Assembly: GCA_041688815.1 (NCBI GenBank)
Contig: JBDNHK010000090.1
Coordinates: forward strand, 1 to 46,065
Source of the DNA: Rhabdothermincola_A sp041688815
GTDB lineage: Bacteria; Actinomycetota; Acidimicrobiia; Acidimicrobiales; Acidimicrobilacustridaceae
DNA length: 46,065 nucleotides
Reading direction: 5' to 3'
How positions within the stretch are numbered: position 1 is the first letter of the stretch; each line of letters starts with the position of its first letter. This document shows positions 7,731-16,467 of this stretch, one piece after another. The notes beneath the pieces are model-generated. The model made no database searches and was not told the origin of the DNA. It worked only from the letters and a program-made list of their open reading frames with translations. Position numbers and translations under genes: made by a program.

Positions 7731-8825
7731 ATGATCGTCGTGGCCAAGATCGGGACCTCGTCGGTCACCGACGCCGACGGCCATGTCAGCGCCGCCGCCG
7801 TGGCCAAGCTGTGCACCGAGGTGGCGTCGTTGCGCGCCGACGGGCACTCGGTGGTTGTCGTCACCTCGGGGGCCATCGGCGCGGGTCTGCCCGCCCTCGG
7901 CCTGGGCGGCGACCGTCGCCCCCGCGACGCCGTCACCCTCCAGGCGGTCTCGGCGGTGGGGCAGAGCCGACTGATGCAGGTGTACGACGACGCCCTCTCC
8001 GGTCACGGTCTGGTGGCCGCCCAGGTACTGCTGGCCCCCCTCGACTTCATGCAGCGCCGCCAGTACCTGCACGCCCGCGGCACGTTGCGCCGCCTGCTCG
8101 AGCTGGGCGCGGTGCCGGTGGTGAACGAGAACGACGCCGTCGCCGACGACGAGATCCGTTTCGGTGACAACGACCGGCTCGCCGCGCTCGTCGCCCACCT
8201 GGTGGGGGCCGAGCTGTTGGTGCTGCTCACCGACACCCCCGGGTTGCTGTCGGCCGACCCCCGATTCGACCCGTCGGCGTCGCTCATCGAGGAGATCGTC
8301 GAGGTCGACCAGGCCATGGAGGCCCTGGCCGGTGGCCCCGGTTCCAGCGGAGGCAGCGGCGGGATGGCCTCGAAGCTCGCCGCAGCCAAGATCGCGGCAT
8401 GGTCGGGGGTGCGCACCGTCATCGCCGCCGCCACCCGCGAGCGCGTGCTGGCCGACGCCGTGGCCGAGGTGCCCGGGGTCGGCACCGTGGTGTTGCCCCA
8501 CGAACGTGACCTGCCCGCCCGCAAGCTCTGGATCGCCTTCGCGGTGGGGTCCTCCGGCACCCTCGTCGTCGACGCCGGCGCCCGCCGGGCCCTCGAACGA
8601 GGGGGCGTGTCGTTGCTCGCCGCCGGTGTCACCGGCGTGCACGGCTCCTTCGACGTCGACGACGCCGTCGAGATCGCCGACACCGACGGTCAGGTGTTCG
8701 CCAAGGGCCTGGTGCGTGTCGATGCCACCACGGCCGAGGGTATGGCCGGGCTTCGCCGCGCCAACCGGGCCGATGGCCAACCGGCCCACCTCGTGCACGC
8801 CGACGACCTGGTGATCCTCCCGTAG
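7731..8825 (+). CDS. proB: Glutamate 5-kinase
   Basis: This 364-residue ATP:glutamate 5-phosphotransferase catalyses the first step of proline synthesis. The amino-acid kinase domain opens with KIGTSSVTDADG and includes VVVTSGAIGAG, VNENDAV (glutamate binding) and FGDNDRLAALVA. GSSGGSGGMASKLAAA is the nucleotide-site loop. The C-terminal ~90 residues form a PUA domain, giving the standard family length. It begins 22 nt after obgE and is probably co-transcribed. The partner proA is not adjacent but 3.2 kb downstream, beyond a minus-strand block. Confidence 0.95.
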   Translation: MIVVAKIGTSSVTDADGHVSAAAVAKLCTEVASLRADGHSVVVVTSGAIGAGLPALGLGGDRRPRDAVTLQAVSAVGQSRLMQVYDDALSGHGLVAAQVLLAPLDFMQRRQYLHARGTLRRLLELGAVPVVNENDAVADDEIRFGDNDRLAALVAHLVGAELLVLLTDTPGLLSADPRFDPSASLIEEIVEVDQAMEALAGGPGSSGGSGGMASKLAAAKIAAWSGVRTVIAAATRERVLADAVAEVPGVGTVVLPHERDLPARKLWIAFAVGSSGTLVVDAGARRALERGGVSLLAAGVTGVHGSFDVDDAVEIADTDGQVFAKGLVRVDATTAEGMAGLRRANRADGQPAHLVHADDLVILP

Positions 8826-8836
8826 GGGAGGACGGC

Positions 8837-9658
8837 TCAGCCGGCCGGCGTCTCGTCGGCCGGCGTCGAGGTGGGGGCTTCGAGCTTCTTGGCCTCGGCC
8901 AGCAGTTCGGCGGCCGAGTGACCACCCGGTGACGCCACCGGCAGGCCCATCTGCTCGCGCAGCACGTCGAGGCGGGCCACCGCCTCGGTGTTCATGGCCG
9001 CCTTCTCGACCTCGAGCATCCGGCCTTCCACGCCCTGCGCGGTGAGTTCCTGGGCGCCCTTGGCCTTGGCGTAGCGGATCTCGATCTTCTCGCGCACCTG
9101 CTCGAAGGTGGGCACGTCCTCGCCGACGGTGGCCGACAGCGACTCCATGGCCGTGTTCATCTGCTCCTGCATCTTGGCCTGGTCGAGCTGGCCGAGGAGC
9201 TTCTGGCGCTCGGCCAGCTTTTGTTGCAGGGCGGCGGAGTTCTGGGCGACCGCGGCCTTGGCCTGCTCGGCCGCCTGGGAGGACTGCAACACGAGGGTCT
9301 TGGTGTCCTCGACGTCGTTCTCCACCGCGATGAGGCGATTGGCGAACGTCTCGGCGGCCTGGGTGTACTCGCCCGCCTTGGCGCTGTCGCCGGCGGTGGT
9401 GGCCTGATCGGCCATGATCAGGGCCTGGCGGGCGTTGCCGGTGAGCTTCTCGTACTCGCCCATCGCCCGGTTCAGACGCATCTCGGCCTGCTTCTGGTTG
9501 GCGATGACGTTGGCCGCCTGCTCCCGCAGGCGCCGGTGCTGATCCTGGGCCTCGCGGATGGCCTGTTCCAACTGCACCTTCGGGTCGGCCCGCTCGTCGA
9601 GCGACGAGTTGGCCTTGGCTCCGAGGTACTTCCACCAACGAGTGAGTGCGTTTGCCAT
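8837..9658 (-). CDS. PspA/IM30 family membrane-associated protein
   Basis: This 273-residue protein is nearly all alpha-helical coiled coil (Gln-, Glu- and Ala-rich, ~residues 25-225), preceded by a short amphipathic N-terminus and followed by a Pro/Thr tail. This matches the PspA/IM30/LiaH family, ESCRT-III-like proteins that bind and protect the cytoplasmic membrane. The Ala/Gln-rich repeat pattern and EYTQAAETFANRL region support membership. It ends 11 bp from the convergent proB and lies downstream of murJ, so it may answer envelope stress linked to cell-wall synthesis. That link is inferred. It has its own promoter immediately upstream of the ATG. Confidence 0.82.
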   Translation of the reverse strand: MANALTRWWKYLGAKANSSLDERADPKVQLEQAIREAQDQHRRLREQAANVIANQKQAEMRLNRAMGEYEKLTGNARQALIMADQATTAGDSAKAGEYTQAAETFANRLIAVENDVEDTKTLVLQSSQAAEQAKAAVAQNSAALQQKLAERQKLLGQLDQAKMQEQMNTAMESLSATVGEDVPTFEQVREKIEIRYAKAKGAQELTAQGVEGRMLEVEKAAMNTEAVARLDVLREQMGLPVASPGGHSAAELLAEAKKLEAPTSTPADETPAG

Positions 9659-9671
9659 GGCCGGTAGGTTA
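9659..9671 (-). promoter_or_regulatory. pspA-like gene -10 element, leaderless
   Basis: On the minus strand TAACCT (9671-9666) ends 7 nt before the ATG at 9658. The gene can therefore be transcribed independently of murJ as a leaderless message. Confidence 0.5.
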
Positions 9672-9699
9672 ACCGCCGGAGCGCCGCCGGGCGCGACGG

Positions 9700-11265
9700 T
9701 CAGCGTCGCCCGAGCCGGTTGACGACCGGCTGGATCTCCTCGGCCCGCAGCACCAGCAGCACGAGCCCGTAGACCACGGCCCCGGCCAGGCCGGCGGTGA
9801 TGGCGGCGGCCACCCCCGAACCGAGCCCGAGCAGCAGGCCCCCGGTGACGAGCACGAGGGCGGCCGTGGCGCCCACGAGGCGCAGCAGCCCGGCGGCGGT
9901 GCGCCGGTCGAACCAGGGTCCGATCCGGCGCTGCAGCGCCACCAGGGCCACCACCGAGAACACCGCGTAGGACGCCGAGAACGACGCCGCCAGCCCCTGC
10001 ACCCCGTAGGGCCCGACCAGGACGACGGCCAGCACGACGTTGAGGATGTTTTGGCCCCCGTTGATCCAGAACGGGGTGCGGGTGTTGCGCTGGGCGTAGA
10101 AGCCCCGCATGGCGAACAGGTAGGCGGCGAAGAACGGCAGCCCGACCGCGAACGCGGCCAGGGTGCCGGCGATGGTGTCGCCCGCGGCGGCATCGAGCGC
10201 CCCGTGCTCGAGGACGATCTCGACCACCGGGCCGGCGAGCAGGGCCATGGCGGCCCCGGCGGGCAGCATCAGCACGAGGATGAGGCGCAGCCCGTAGGTG
10301 AACCGGTCGCGCAGGCGCTGAAGCTCGTCCCGTACGGCGGCATCGGCCATCTCGGGGGTGAACGCGGTCATCACCGAGACCGCCCACAGCCCGTAGGGAA
10401 GCTGGAAGAAGATGTAGGCGGTGGCGTAAGCGGTGACGCCGTCGACGCCGTTGGCCAGCACGATCATCGTGAAGAAGGCGATCTGGTTGGCGACCACATA
10501 GCCGAGCGTCCACCCCGAGAGCCGGCCGACCTGACGCACGGCCGGGTTGCGCAGGTCGAACCGCCAGCGCAGCCGGATGCCGGCGTGGCGCAACGCCGGC
10601 CACAGCACCGCGGTCATGGCCACGATGCCGGCGGTGGTGCCGAGGCCGAGGAGCAGTTGCAGGCCCCGGTCGGAGCTGACCTGGTCGAAGGTGGGCTGGT
10701 CGCCGCCGGCCAGCCGGGGGAGAGCCAGGAAGAGGCAGATCACGACCACGTTGTTCAGCACCGGAGCGAACGCGGGCACGGCGAAGAACTGGCGGGCGTT
10801 CAGCAACGCCGAGCCCAGCGCGGTGAGGCCGTAGAAGAACATCTGGGGGAGGAACAGCACCAGCAGCGGCACCGCCACCTGGGCCTCGCGGGAGGCGTCG
10901 GCGCTGCTCTCGGTGAGGCCGTAGGCCCTGATGATCAGTGGCGCCGCGATCATGGCCAGGACGGTCATCACGCCGAGCACCACGGTGATGACGGTGGCCA
11001 GCGCGTTGATGCTCTCGGCGTCGTCGAGGTCGAGGTACTGCACCACGACCGGCACCAGGGTGGCGGCCAGGATCCCGCCCAGGACCAGGTCGTAGAGCAT
11101 GTTGGGCGTGTTGTTGGCCAGGTTGTAGGCCTCGGCCAACGCCGTGGTGCCCAAGGCGTACACGATCACGACGGTGCGGATCAGCCCCGTGAGCCGGCTC
11201 ATGGCCGTGCCGAGGGCCACCACCCCCGACGAGCGCACGAGGCGACTGCTGCTGGGGGCGGTCAC
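9700..11265 (-). CDS. murJ: Lipid II flippase MurJ
   Basis: This 521-residue polytopic membrane protein of the MviN/MATE-like MOP superfamily flips lipid II for peptidoglycan synthesis. The start SSGVVALGTAMSRLTGLIRT contains the conserved GxxT/SxSRxxG-R element of TM1. About 14 hydrophobic segments follow, and motifs such as NNTPNMLYDLVLGG and FAMRGFYAQRNTRTPFW are family-typical. It starts with GTG inside a GTGA overlap (11262-11265) with the upstream 206-residue protein. Unlike mycobacterial MviN it has no cytoplasmic pseudokinase or extracellular extension. The whole protein is transporter core. Confidence 0.95.
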   Translation of the reverse strand: MTAPSSSRLVRSSGVVALGTAMSRLTGLIRTVVIVYALGTTALAEAYNLANNTPNMLYDLVLGGILAATLVPVVVQYLDLDDAESINALATVITVVLGVMTVLAMIAAPLIIRAYGLTESSADASREAQVAVPLLVLFLPQMFFYGLTALGSALLNARQFFAVPAFAPVLNNVVVICLFLALPRLAGGDQPTFDQVSSDRGLQLLLGLGTTAGIVAMTAVLWPALRHAGIRLRWRFDLRNPAVRQVGRLSGWTLGYVVANQIAFFTMIVLANGVDGVTAYATAYIFFQLPYGLWAVSVMTAFTPEMADAAVRDELQRLRDRFTYGLRLILVLMLPAGAAMALLAGPVVEIVLEHGALDAAAGDTIAGTLAAFAVGLPFFAAYLFAMRGFYAQRNTRTPFWINGGQNILNVVLAVVLVGPYGVQGLAASFSASYAVFSVVALVALQRRIGPWFDRRTAAGLLRLVGATAALVLVTGGLLLGLGSGVAAAITAGLAGAVVYGLVLLVLRAEEIQPVVNRLGRR

Positions 11266-11882
11266 AGCACGTCCGGCGGGGGCATCTGCGGGTCGACGCC
11301 CTCGTCGGTCGGCGTCGCCGGCAGCTCGGCCAGCCCCACCGACAACGCCTGCAGCTCCCCGACCACGTCGTCGACGGCCGACCCGATGAGGGCCAGGGTC
11401 TCCACCTGCTGGGTGGCGCCGATCTCGAGGGTCCGGGTCACGATCTCGTCGAGTCGGGCGTCGAGGTCGGCCAGCCGGCGTTCCGTCGCAGCCAGGCGCT
11501 GGTCGATGCGCTTGGCGATGTCGAGCTGGCGGCGGCGGGCATCGAGACCGGGGCCGCCGGTGGACTCGGCCCGGCTCAGCTCGGCGATGATGTCGGCCAC
11601 GTCGATGTCCTCACGGGCATCGCCGAGATCCTGCCCGGCGGCGGCGACCCGCCAGGTCTCGTCGACCGCATTGGCCACATCGGCACCGATGGCCTCGAGC
11701 CGGTCCTGAAGTGGGCCCTGGTCGAGCCGGCGGACGGCCGCCCGATAGCGATCCTCGGCGGCCACCGCGTCGACCACGAACCCCTGCCACCGCGGGCCGA
11801 GGGCGCGGGTGCGCATCCGCCACGCCGAACGGCGCGGGAGGACGCCGGCCAGACGGGTGCGCCACCGTGACAGACCGCTCAT
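11262..11882 (-). CDS. Hypothetical coiled-coil protein translationally coupled to murJ
   Basis: I do not recognise this 206-residue protein. It starts at the ATG at 11882 with GGGGA just upstream; a longer frame to 12023 lacks protein-like composition. The N-terminal ~50 residues are basic and Trp-containing (MSGLSRWRTRLAGVLPRR). Residues ~60-180 are strongly helical, with heptad-like Ala, Leu, Arg and Asp repeats (AKRIDQRLAATERRLADLDA). The acidic tail ends PQMPPPDVL. No signal peptide or transmembrane segment is evident. The GTGA overlap with murJ implies coupled translation and suggests a cytoplasmic partner of MurJ or the cell-wall machinery, which is inference only. Confidence 0.7.
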   Translation of the reverse strand: MSGLSRWRTRLAGVLPRRSAWRMRTRALGPRWQGFVVDAVAAEDRYRAAVRRLDQGPLQDRLEAIGADVANAVDETWRVAAAGQDLGDAREDIDVADIIAELSRAESTGGPGLDARRRQLDIAKRIDQRLAATERRLADLDARLDEIVTRTLEIGATQQVETLALIGSAVDDVVGELQALSVGLAELPATPTDEGVDPQMPPPDVL

Positions 11883-11980
11883 CGATCCCCGCGACCGGGC
11901 GCACCATGGCGAGACGCCCAGGGTTCGGCCATCACGACAACGTACCCGGCCCGCTCTTCGGCCCGGTGGTGCCCCGCCGG

Positions 11981-11986
11981 TAACCT
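11981..11986 (+). promoter_or_regulatory. proA -10 element, leaderless
   Basis: TAACCT ends 6 nt before the GTG at 11993, which supports that GTG as the true start. No clear -35 is visible. Confidence 0.55.
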
Positions 11987-11992
11987 TCAGCT

Positions 11993-13282
11993 GTGCCCAC
12001 CGACGCCGGCCCTGCCGAATCACCCGTCACCGATGTCACGACCCCGACCATCGCCGAACTCGGTCGCCGGGCGAAGCAGGCCTCGCGAGCCGTGGCCACC
12101 GCCTCCACGGCCACCAAGGACGATGCTCTTCTCGCCGCGGCCGACCTCCTGGTGGCCCGGACGGCCGAGGTGCTCGACGCCAACGCCGCCGATGTGGCGC
12201 GGGCCGAGGGGGCCGGGGTGGCGGGTACGGTCATCGATCGTCTCCGCCTCGACCCGTCGCGGGTCGAGGCGATGGCCGGGGGCCTGCGCCAGGTCGCGGC
12301 CCTGGCCGATCCGGTCGGCGAGGTGCTCGACGGCTGGGTGAGGCCCAACGGGCTGCGGATCCGGCGGGTGCGGGTTCCGCTCGGGGTGGTGGCCATCATC
12401 TACGAGAACCGCCCCAACGTCACCTCCGACGCCGCCGGGCTCTGCCTCAAGTCGGGCAACGCCGCCTTTCTGCGCGGCTCGTCGGGGGCGATCTCGTCGA
12501 ACACGGTGATCGCCGACATCTTGCGCGACGGGGTGGCCAAGGCCGGGTTGCCCGCCGATGCAGTGGTGCTGGTCACCGACACCAGTCGTGAGGCGGCCGT
12601 CGAGTTCATGCGCCAGCGCCAGTCGATCGACTGCCTCATCCCGCGGGGTGGTCCGTCGCTCATCCAGTCGATCCTCGACAACGCCACCGTGCCCTACGTG
12701 ATCGATGGCGACGGCAACTGCCACGTGTACGTCGACGCCGACGCCGATCTCGACATGGCCCTCGACATCGTGGTGAACGCCAAGACCCATCGACCGTCGG
12801 TGTGCAACGCCGCCGAGACGCTGGTGGTGCACTCGGCCGTCGCCGAGGCCTTCCTGCCCCGCGCCGCCGCCGCCCTCGTGGGGGTCGAGCTCCTCGGCGA
12901 CGAGCGGGCCTGTGCCCTCGTGCCCGCAGCTGCCCCGGCCGACGACGCCGCCTGGTCGACCGAGTTCCTCGACCTGCGCCTGGCCGTGAAGGTCGTCGAC
13001 TCCCTCGACGAGGCCATCGAGCACATCACCCGTTACGGCTCCGGGCACAGCGAGGCCATCGTCACCCGGTCGTTCGTCGCGGCCGAGCGCTTCACCACCG
13101 AGGTCGACGCCGCCGCGGTGCTGGTGAACGCCTCGACGCGGTTCGTCGACGGCGAGGAGTTCGGCTTCGGCGCCGAGATCGGCATCTCCACCCAGAAGCT
13201 CCATGCCCGTGGTCCCATGGGTCTGCGCGAGCTCACCTGCGCCAAGTACATCGTGCACGGCACCGGCCAGACACGGGGCTGA
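11993..13282 (+). CDS. proA: Gamma-glutamyl phosphate reductase
   Basis: This 429-residue aldehyde-dehydrogenase-fold enzyme reduces glutamyl-5-phosphate to glutamate semialdehyde with NADPH, the step after ProB. Motifs are VPLGVVAIIYENRPNVTSDA, LKSGNAAFLRGSS, the catalytic Cys C271 (RPSVCNAAETLVV) and EFGFGAEIGISTQKLHARGP. Length is normal. The GTG start is fixed by the -10 only 6 nt upstream. It is separated from proB by a minus-strand block (pspA-like, murJ, coiled-coil), so the usual proBA operon is split here and proA has its own promoter. Confidence 0.96.
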   Translation: MPTDAGPAESPVTDVTTPTIAELGRRAKQASRAVATASTATKDDALLAAADLLVARTAEVLDANAADVARAEGAGVAGTVIDRLRLDPSRVEAMAGGLRQVAALADPVGEVLDGWVRPNGLRIRRVRVPLGVVAIIYENRPNVTSDAAGLCLKSGNAAFLRGSSGAISSNTVIADILRDGVAKAGLPADAVVLVTDTSREAAVEFMRQRQSIDCLIPRGGPSLIQSILDNATVPYVIDGDGNCHVYVDADADLDMALDIVVNAKTHRPSVCNAAETLVVHSAVAEAFLPRAAAALVGVELLGDERACALVPAAAPADDAAWSTEFLDLRLAVKVVDSLDEAIEHITRYGSGHSEAIVTRSFVAAERFTTEVDAAAVLVNASTRFVDGEEFGFGAEIGISTQKLHARGPMGLRELTCAKYIVHGTGQTRG

Positions 13283-13295
13283 GCGAGGGGTCGCA

Positions 13296-13311
13296 CCGGG
13301 GTTTTCCCCGG
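13296..13311 (+). terminator. Hairpin terminator after proA
   Basis: CCGGGG (13296-13301), loop TTTT and CCCCGG (13306-13311) form a perfect 6-bp hairpin 13 nt after the proA stop. There is no U-tract, as is common in GC-rich actinobacteria. Confidence 0.5.
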
Positions 13312-13334
13312 CCTGGACCGGTTGGTCAAGCCGA

Positions 13335-13340
13335 TAGGGT
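13335..13340 (+). promoter_or_regulatory. moxR-like gene -10 element, leaderless
   Basis: TAGGGT ends 8 nt before the ATG at 13349. It supports that ATG over an in-frame start nine codons upstream, which would lie before the -10. Confidence 0.5.
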
Positions 13341-13348
13341 CGACCTCC

Positions 13349-14248
13349 ATGGATCACCGCTTCGAGTCCCCCGCCGCCGTCCGCTCGTCGCTCGGCCAGG
13401 TGAACTACCTCTCCGATGAGGGCATCGCCGGGGTGGTGTTCCTGGCCGACCGGTTGGGCAAGCCGGTGCTGGTGGAAGGCCCGGCGGGCACGGGCAAGAC
13501 CCAGTTGGCCAAGTCGGTGGCCGAGATCCTCGGCGCCCGCCTCATCCGCCTCCAGTGCTACGAGGGCCTCGACGAGTCCAAGGCGCTGTACGAGTGGAAC
13601 TACAAGAAGCAGTTGCTGCGCATCCAGGCCGAACGCAACAACGAGTCGACGTGGGAGGACATCGAGACCGACATCTTCTCCGACGAGTTCCTTCTCACCC
13701 GCCCCCTGCTCGAAGCCATCCGGGCCGAAGACCCGGTGGTGCTGCTCATCGACGAGGTCGACCGGGTCGAGGTCGAGACCGAAGCCCTCCTGCTCGAGAT
13801 CCTCTCCGACTACCAGGTGTCCATCCCCGAGCTCGGCACCATCGAGGCTCGGCAGATCCCGATGGTGTTCCTCACCTCGAACAACACCCGCGAGTTGTCC
13901 GAGGCCCTCAAGCGGCGGTGCCTGTTCCTGCACATCGACTATCCCGACATGGAGCGGGAGAAGCAGATCGTGCTGTCCAAGGTCCCCGACATCACCGAGA
14001 ACCTGGCTGACCAGGTGGCCCGCATCGTCCGGTCCATCCGCCAGATGGAGCTGAAGAAGGCGCCGTCGGTGTCCGAGACGCTCGACTGGGCCCGCACCCT
14101 GCTGCTCCTCGGTGTCGACACGGTCAACGAGGCCGAGGCCACCGAGACCCTGCACATCCTGCTCAAGTACCAGAGCGACATCGCCAAGGCCACCAAGGAA
14201 CTGTCGGGCGACAAGGGTGTGCGCAAGCCGGGTGTGCCCCGTACATGA
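13349..14248 (+). CDS. MoxR-family AAA+ ATPase
   Basis: This 299-residue AAA+ ATPase carries Walker A GPAGTGKTQLAK, Walker B VVLLIDEVDR and sensor I VFLTSNNTRELSEAL, then a short lid domain, typical of the MoxR group. These ATPases act as chaperone-like maturases with a VWA partner, as in methanol dehydrogenase or CO dehydrogenase maturation. The VWA partner follows in a 4-bp ATGA overlap, confirming the pair. The client is unknown, since no CODH or dehydrogenase genes lie nearby. The start is set by the -10 element 8 nt upstream. Confidence 0.92.
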   Translation: MDHRFESPAAVRSSLGQVNYLSDEGIAGVVFLADRLGKPVLVEGPAGTGKTQLAKSVAEILGARLIRLQCYEGLDESKALYEWNYKKQLLRIQAERNNESTWEDIETDIFSDEFLLTRPLLEAIRAEDPVVLLIDEVDRVEVETEALLLEILSDYQVSIPELGTIEARQIPMVFLTSNNTRELSEALKRRCLFLHIDYPDMEREKQIVLSKVPDITENLADQVARIVRSIRQMELKKAPSVSETLDWARTLLLLGVDTVNEAEATETLHILLKYQSDIAKATKELSGDKGVRKPGVPRT

Positions 14249-15744
14249 CCCCGCCGACGGCCACCGAGGTCGCCAACGGCGCCACACCGCCCCCGGCGTC
14301 GTCGCCGCTGCTCGACCTGCTCGAGGGGTTCATGGGGGAGTTGCGCGCCGCCGGTCTGCCGGTGAGCCTCACCGAGAACCTCGACGCCATGCAGGCGGTG
14401 AAGCACATCCCGATCGAGGACCGTGGTGCCTTCAAGTACGCGCTGGCGGCGACGTTGGTGAAGAACAACGCCCACTGGCGGGCCTTCGAGACGGTCTTCG
14501 AGGTCTACTTCTCGATCCGGGGCAAGGAGTACGCCCTCGACGTCGTCAGCGACGGCGAGATGCCCGACCCCGACGACGAGAGCCTCCAGGGTCAGGAAGC
14601 CAACGGCCAGCCCGGGGCCGGTGGCGGAGGCGACGGCCTCACCCCCGAAGAGTTGCAGAGGATGCTGTTCCAGGCGCTCCTCCAGGGCGACGAGGCCCTG
14701 CTGAGAGCCCTGGCCCGCCAGGCCGTCAAGCGTTTCGCCGGCATGGAGCCCGGGCGGCCCGTCGGGGGTACCTACTACCTGTACCGCACGCTGCGGAACC
14801 TCGGCCTCGACGACACCCTCGAAGAGCTCATGGCCCGCGCCCGCGAGGACTCCCCGGAGACGCTGACCTCCCTCGAGGAGCGCCTCGAGCGCGACGAGTA
14901 CGAGAGCCGCATCGACCGCCTCAAGAAGGAGGTCGAGGCCGAGATCCGCCGCCGGCTCGTGGCCGACCGGGGGGTCGAGGCCATGGCCCGCACGTTGCGC
15001 AAGCCCCTTCCCGAGGACATCGACTTCATGCACGCCAGCCGAGAGGAGCTGGTGTCGTTGCGCAAGGCCATCTTCCCGCTCACCCGCAAGTTGGCGGTGC
15101 GACTGGCCCGCAAACGCCGTCATGGCCGCAAGGGCCCGCTCGACTTCCGGGCCACGGTGCGGCGTTCGCTCAGCTTCGGCGGTGTGCCCGTCGAGCCCAA
15201 GTTCCGCTACCCCCGGCCGTCGAAGCCGGAGATCTTCGTGATCGCCGACATCTCCGGTTCGGTTGCCAGCTTCGCCCGCTTCACGCTGCACCTGGTGTAC
15301 GCCATCGCCGGGCAGTTCTCGAAGGTGCGCTCGTTCGTGTTCATCGACGGTCTCGACGAGGTGACCAGCTACTTCGAGGGCGTCGACGACATCGCCCATG
15401 CCGTGCACCGGGTGAACACCGAGGCCGACGTGGTGTGGGTCGACGGGCACAGTGACTACGGCCATGCCTTCGAGGTTTTCTGGAACGCCTACGGGCGCGA
15501 GATCGGCCCGAAGACCACGGTCATGATCCTGGGCGATGCCCGTAACAACTACCACGCGTCGCAGGCCTGGGTCGTGAAGGAGATCCAGAAGAAGGCCCGC
15601 CACGTGTTCTGGCTGAACCCCGAACCGAGCTCCTACTGGGACACCGGCGATTCGATCGTGGGGGAGTACGGGGTGCACTGCGACGGCGTCTTCGAGTGCC
15701 GCAACATGCGCCAGCTCGAACGCTTCGTCGACAACCTCGTCTGA
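14245..15744 (+). CDS. VWA domain protein, CoxE-like, partner of the MoxR ATPase
   Basis: This 499-residue protein has an N-terminal helical region (~1-310) with an acidic, Gly-rich linker near 100-130. A C-terminal von Willebrand A domain carries the MIDAS motif DISGS (FVIADISGSVASF) and a later WVDGHSDYGHAF segment. It matches the CoxE/YehP-like VWA family that works with MoxR ATPases. There is no membrane segment, so it is likely cytoplasmic. It overlaps moxR by 4 bp and converges on cysH 39 bp away. The pair probably remodels or loads a cofactor into an unlinked metalloenzyme (inference). Confidence 0.88.
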   Translation: MTPPTATEVANGATPPPASSPLLDLLEGFMGELRAAGLPVSLTENLDAMQAVKHIPIEDRGAFKYALAATLVKNNAHWRAFETVFEVYFSIRGKEYALDVVSDGEMPDPDDESLQGQEANGQPGAGGGGDGLTPEELQRMLFQALLQGDEALLRALARQAVKRFAGMEPGRPVGGTYYLYRTLRNLGLDDTLEELMARAREDSPETLTSLEERLERDEYESRIDRLKKEVEAEIRRRLVADRGVEAMARTLRKPLPEDIDFMHASREELVSLRKAIFPLTRKLAVRLARKRRHGRKGPLDFRATVRRSLSFGGVPVEPKFRYPRPSKPEIFVIADISGSVASFARFTLHLVYAIAGQFSKVRSFVFIDGLDEVTSYFEGVDDIAHAVHRVNTEADVVWVDGHSDYGHAFEVFWNAYGREIGPKTTVMILGDARNNYHASQAWVVKEIQKKARHVFWLNPEPSSYWDTGDSIVGEYGVHCDGVFECRNMRQLERFVDNLV

Positions 15745-15771
15745 CCCCGACCACCGCCCATGGTCCAAGTC

Positions 15772-15785
15772 AGGCCGAACGGCCT
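15772..15785. terminator. Short hairpin between convergent VWA and cysH genes
   Basis: AGGCC (15772-15776), loop GAAC and GGCCT (15781-15785) form a perfect 5-bp stem in the 39-bp convergent gap, touching the cysH stop codon. It could serve both strands. The stem is short, so confidence is low. Confidence 0.3.
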
Positions 15786-16467
15786 ACATCATGTGCAGGC
15801 CGCACTCCGTCTTGGCCCGGCCCGCCCAACGGCCCGAACGCGGGTCGTCGGGGTCGGTGGGCATCGAGGTGCAGGGCTGACAGCCGATCGACGGGTACCC
15901 CTGGGCGAGCAGGGGATTGACGATCACATGGTGGTCGGCGATGTAGCCGGTGACGTCGAGGTCGGACCACATGGCGATGGGATTGACCTTCACCAGGCCC
16001 CGCAGGTCGCGGGCCACGATGGGGGCCTTGACCCGACTGTCGGCCTCGGCCCGGCGCAGCCCGCTCATCCACGCCGCCTTGCCGGCCAGCGCCCGGTCGA
16101 GCTGGCCGACCTTCACCGCCGAGCAGCAGTTCTCGGGGTCGGCCTCCCACAGAGGCTCGTTCTGGCGCTGCACGGTCATGATGCGCATGTTGAGCCCGTA
16201 GCGCTTGCGCACGTCCTCGACCGTCTGAAGGGTCTCGGGGAAGTGGTACCCGGTGTCGATGAAGACCACCTCGATGGCCGGGTCGACCTTCACGGCGAGG
16301 TCGATCAGCACGGCGTCGGTCATCGACGCGGTGAGGGCCAGATGGGGGGCGAAGGAATCGACCGCCCATTCGATGATGCGCAACGCCGGCCAGGACTCGA
16401 ACTGCACGCTGAGCTCGGCCAGTGCGGCGTCGGAGAGCTCCGGGGCCGACAGGTTGGTGAGGCTCAC
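15784..16467 (-). CDS. cysH: Adenylyl-sulfate (APS) reductase, CysH type
   Basis: This 227-residue PAPS/APS reductase of assimilatory sulfate reduction forms sulfite from activated sulfate. The PP-loop-like region and VFIDTGYHFPETL are present. The cysteine pairs ENCCSAVKV and GCQPC are the ligands of the [4Fe-4S] cluster found in APS-using enzymes. The catalytic Cys is in the C-terminal TECGLHMM. The GTG at 16467 overlaps the sulfite reductase stop by 4 bp (GTGA); a GTG three codons earlier is an alternative. It is the second gene of an operon with the sulfite reductase that uses its product. No cysD or cysN is within the window. Confidence 0.93.
   Translation of the reverse strand: MSLTNLSAPELSDAALAELSVQFESWPALRIIEWAVDSFAPHLALTASMTDAVLIDLAVKVDPAIEVVFIDTGYHFPETLQTVEDVRKRYGLNMRIMTVQRQNEPLWEADPENCCSAVKVGQLDRALAGKAAWMSGLRRAEADSRVKAPIVARDLRGLVKVNPIAMWSDLDVTGYIADHHVIVNPLLAQGYPSIGCQPCTSMPTDPDDPRSGRWAGRAKTECGLHMM

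Noticed and set aside
12020..14287. 755-residue antisense open frame across proA and moxR
   Set aside because: It is a shadow of two well-conserved plus-strand genes, with no start signal and biased composition.
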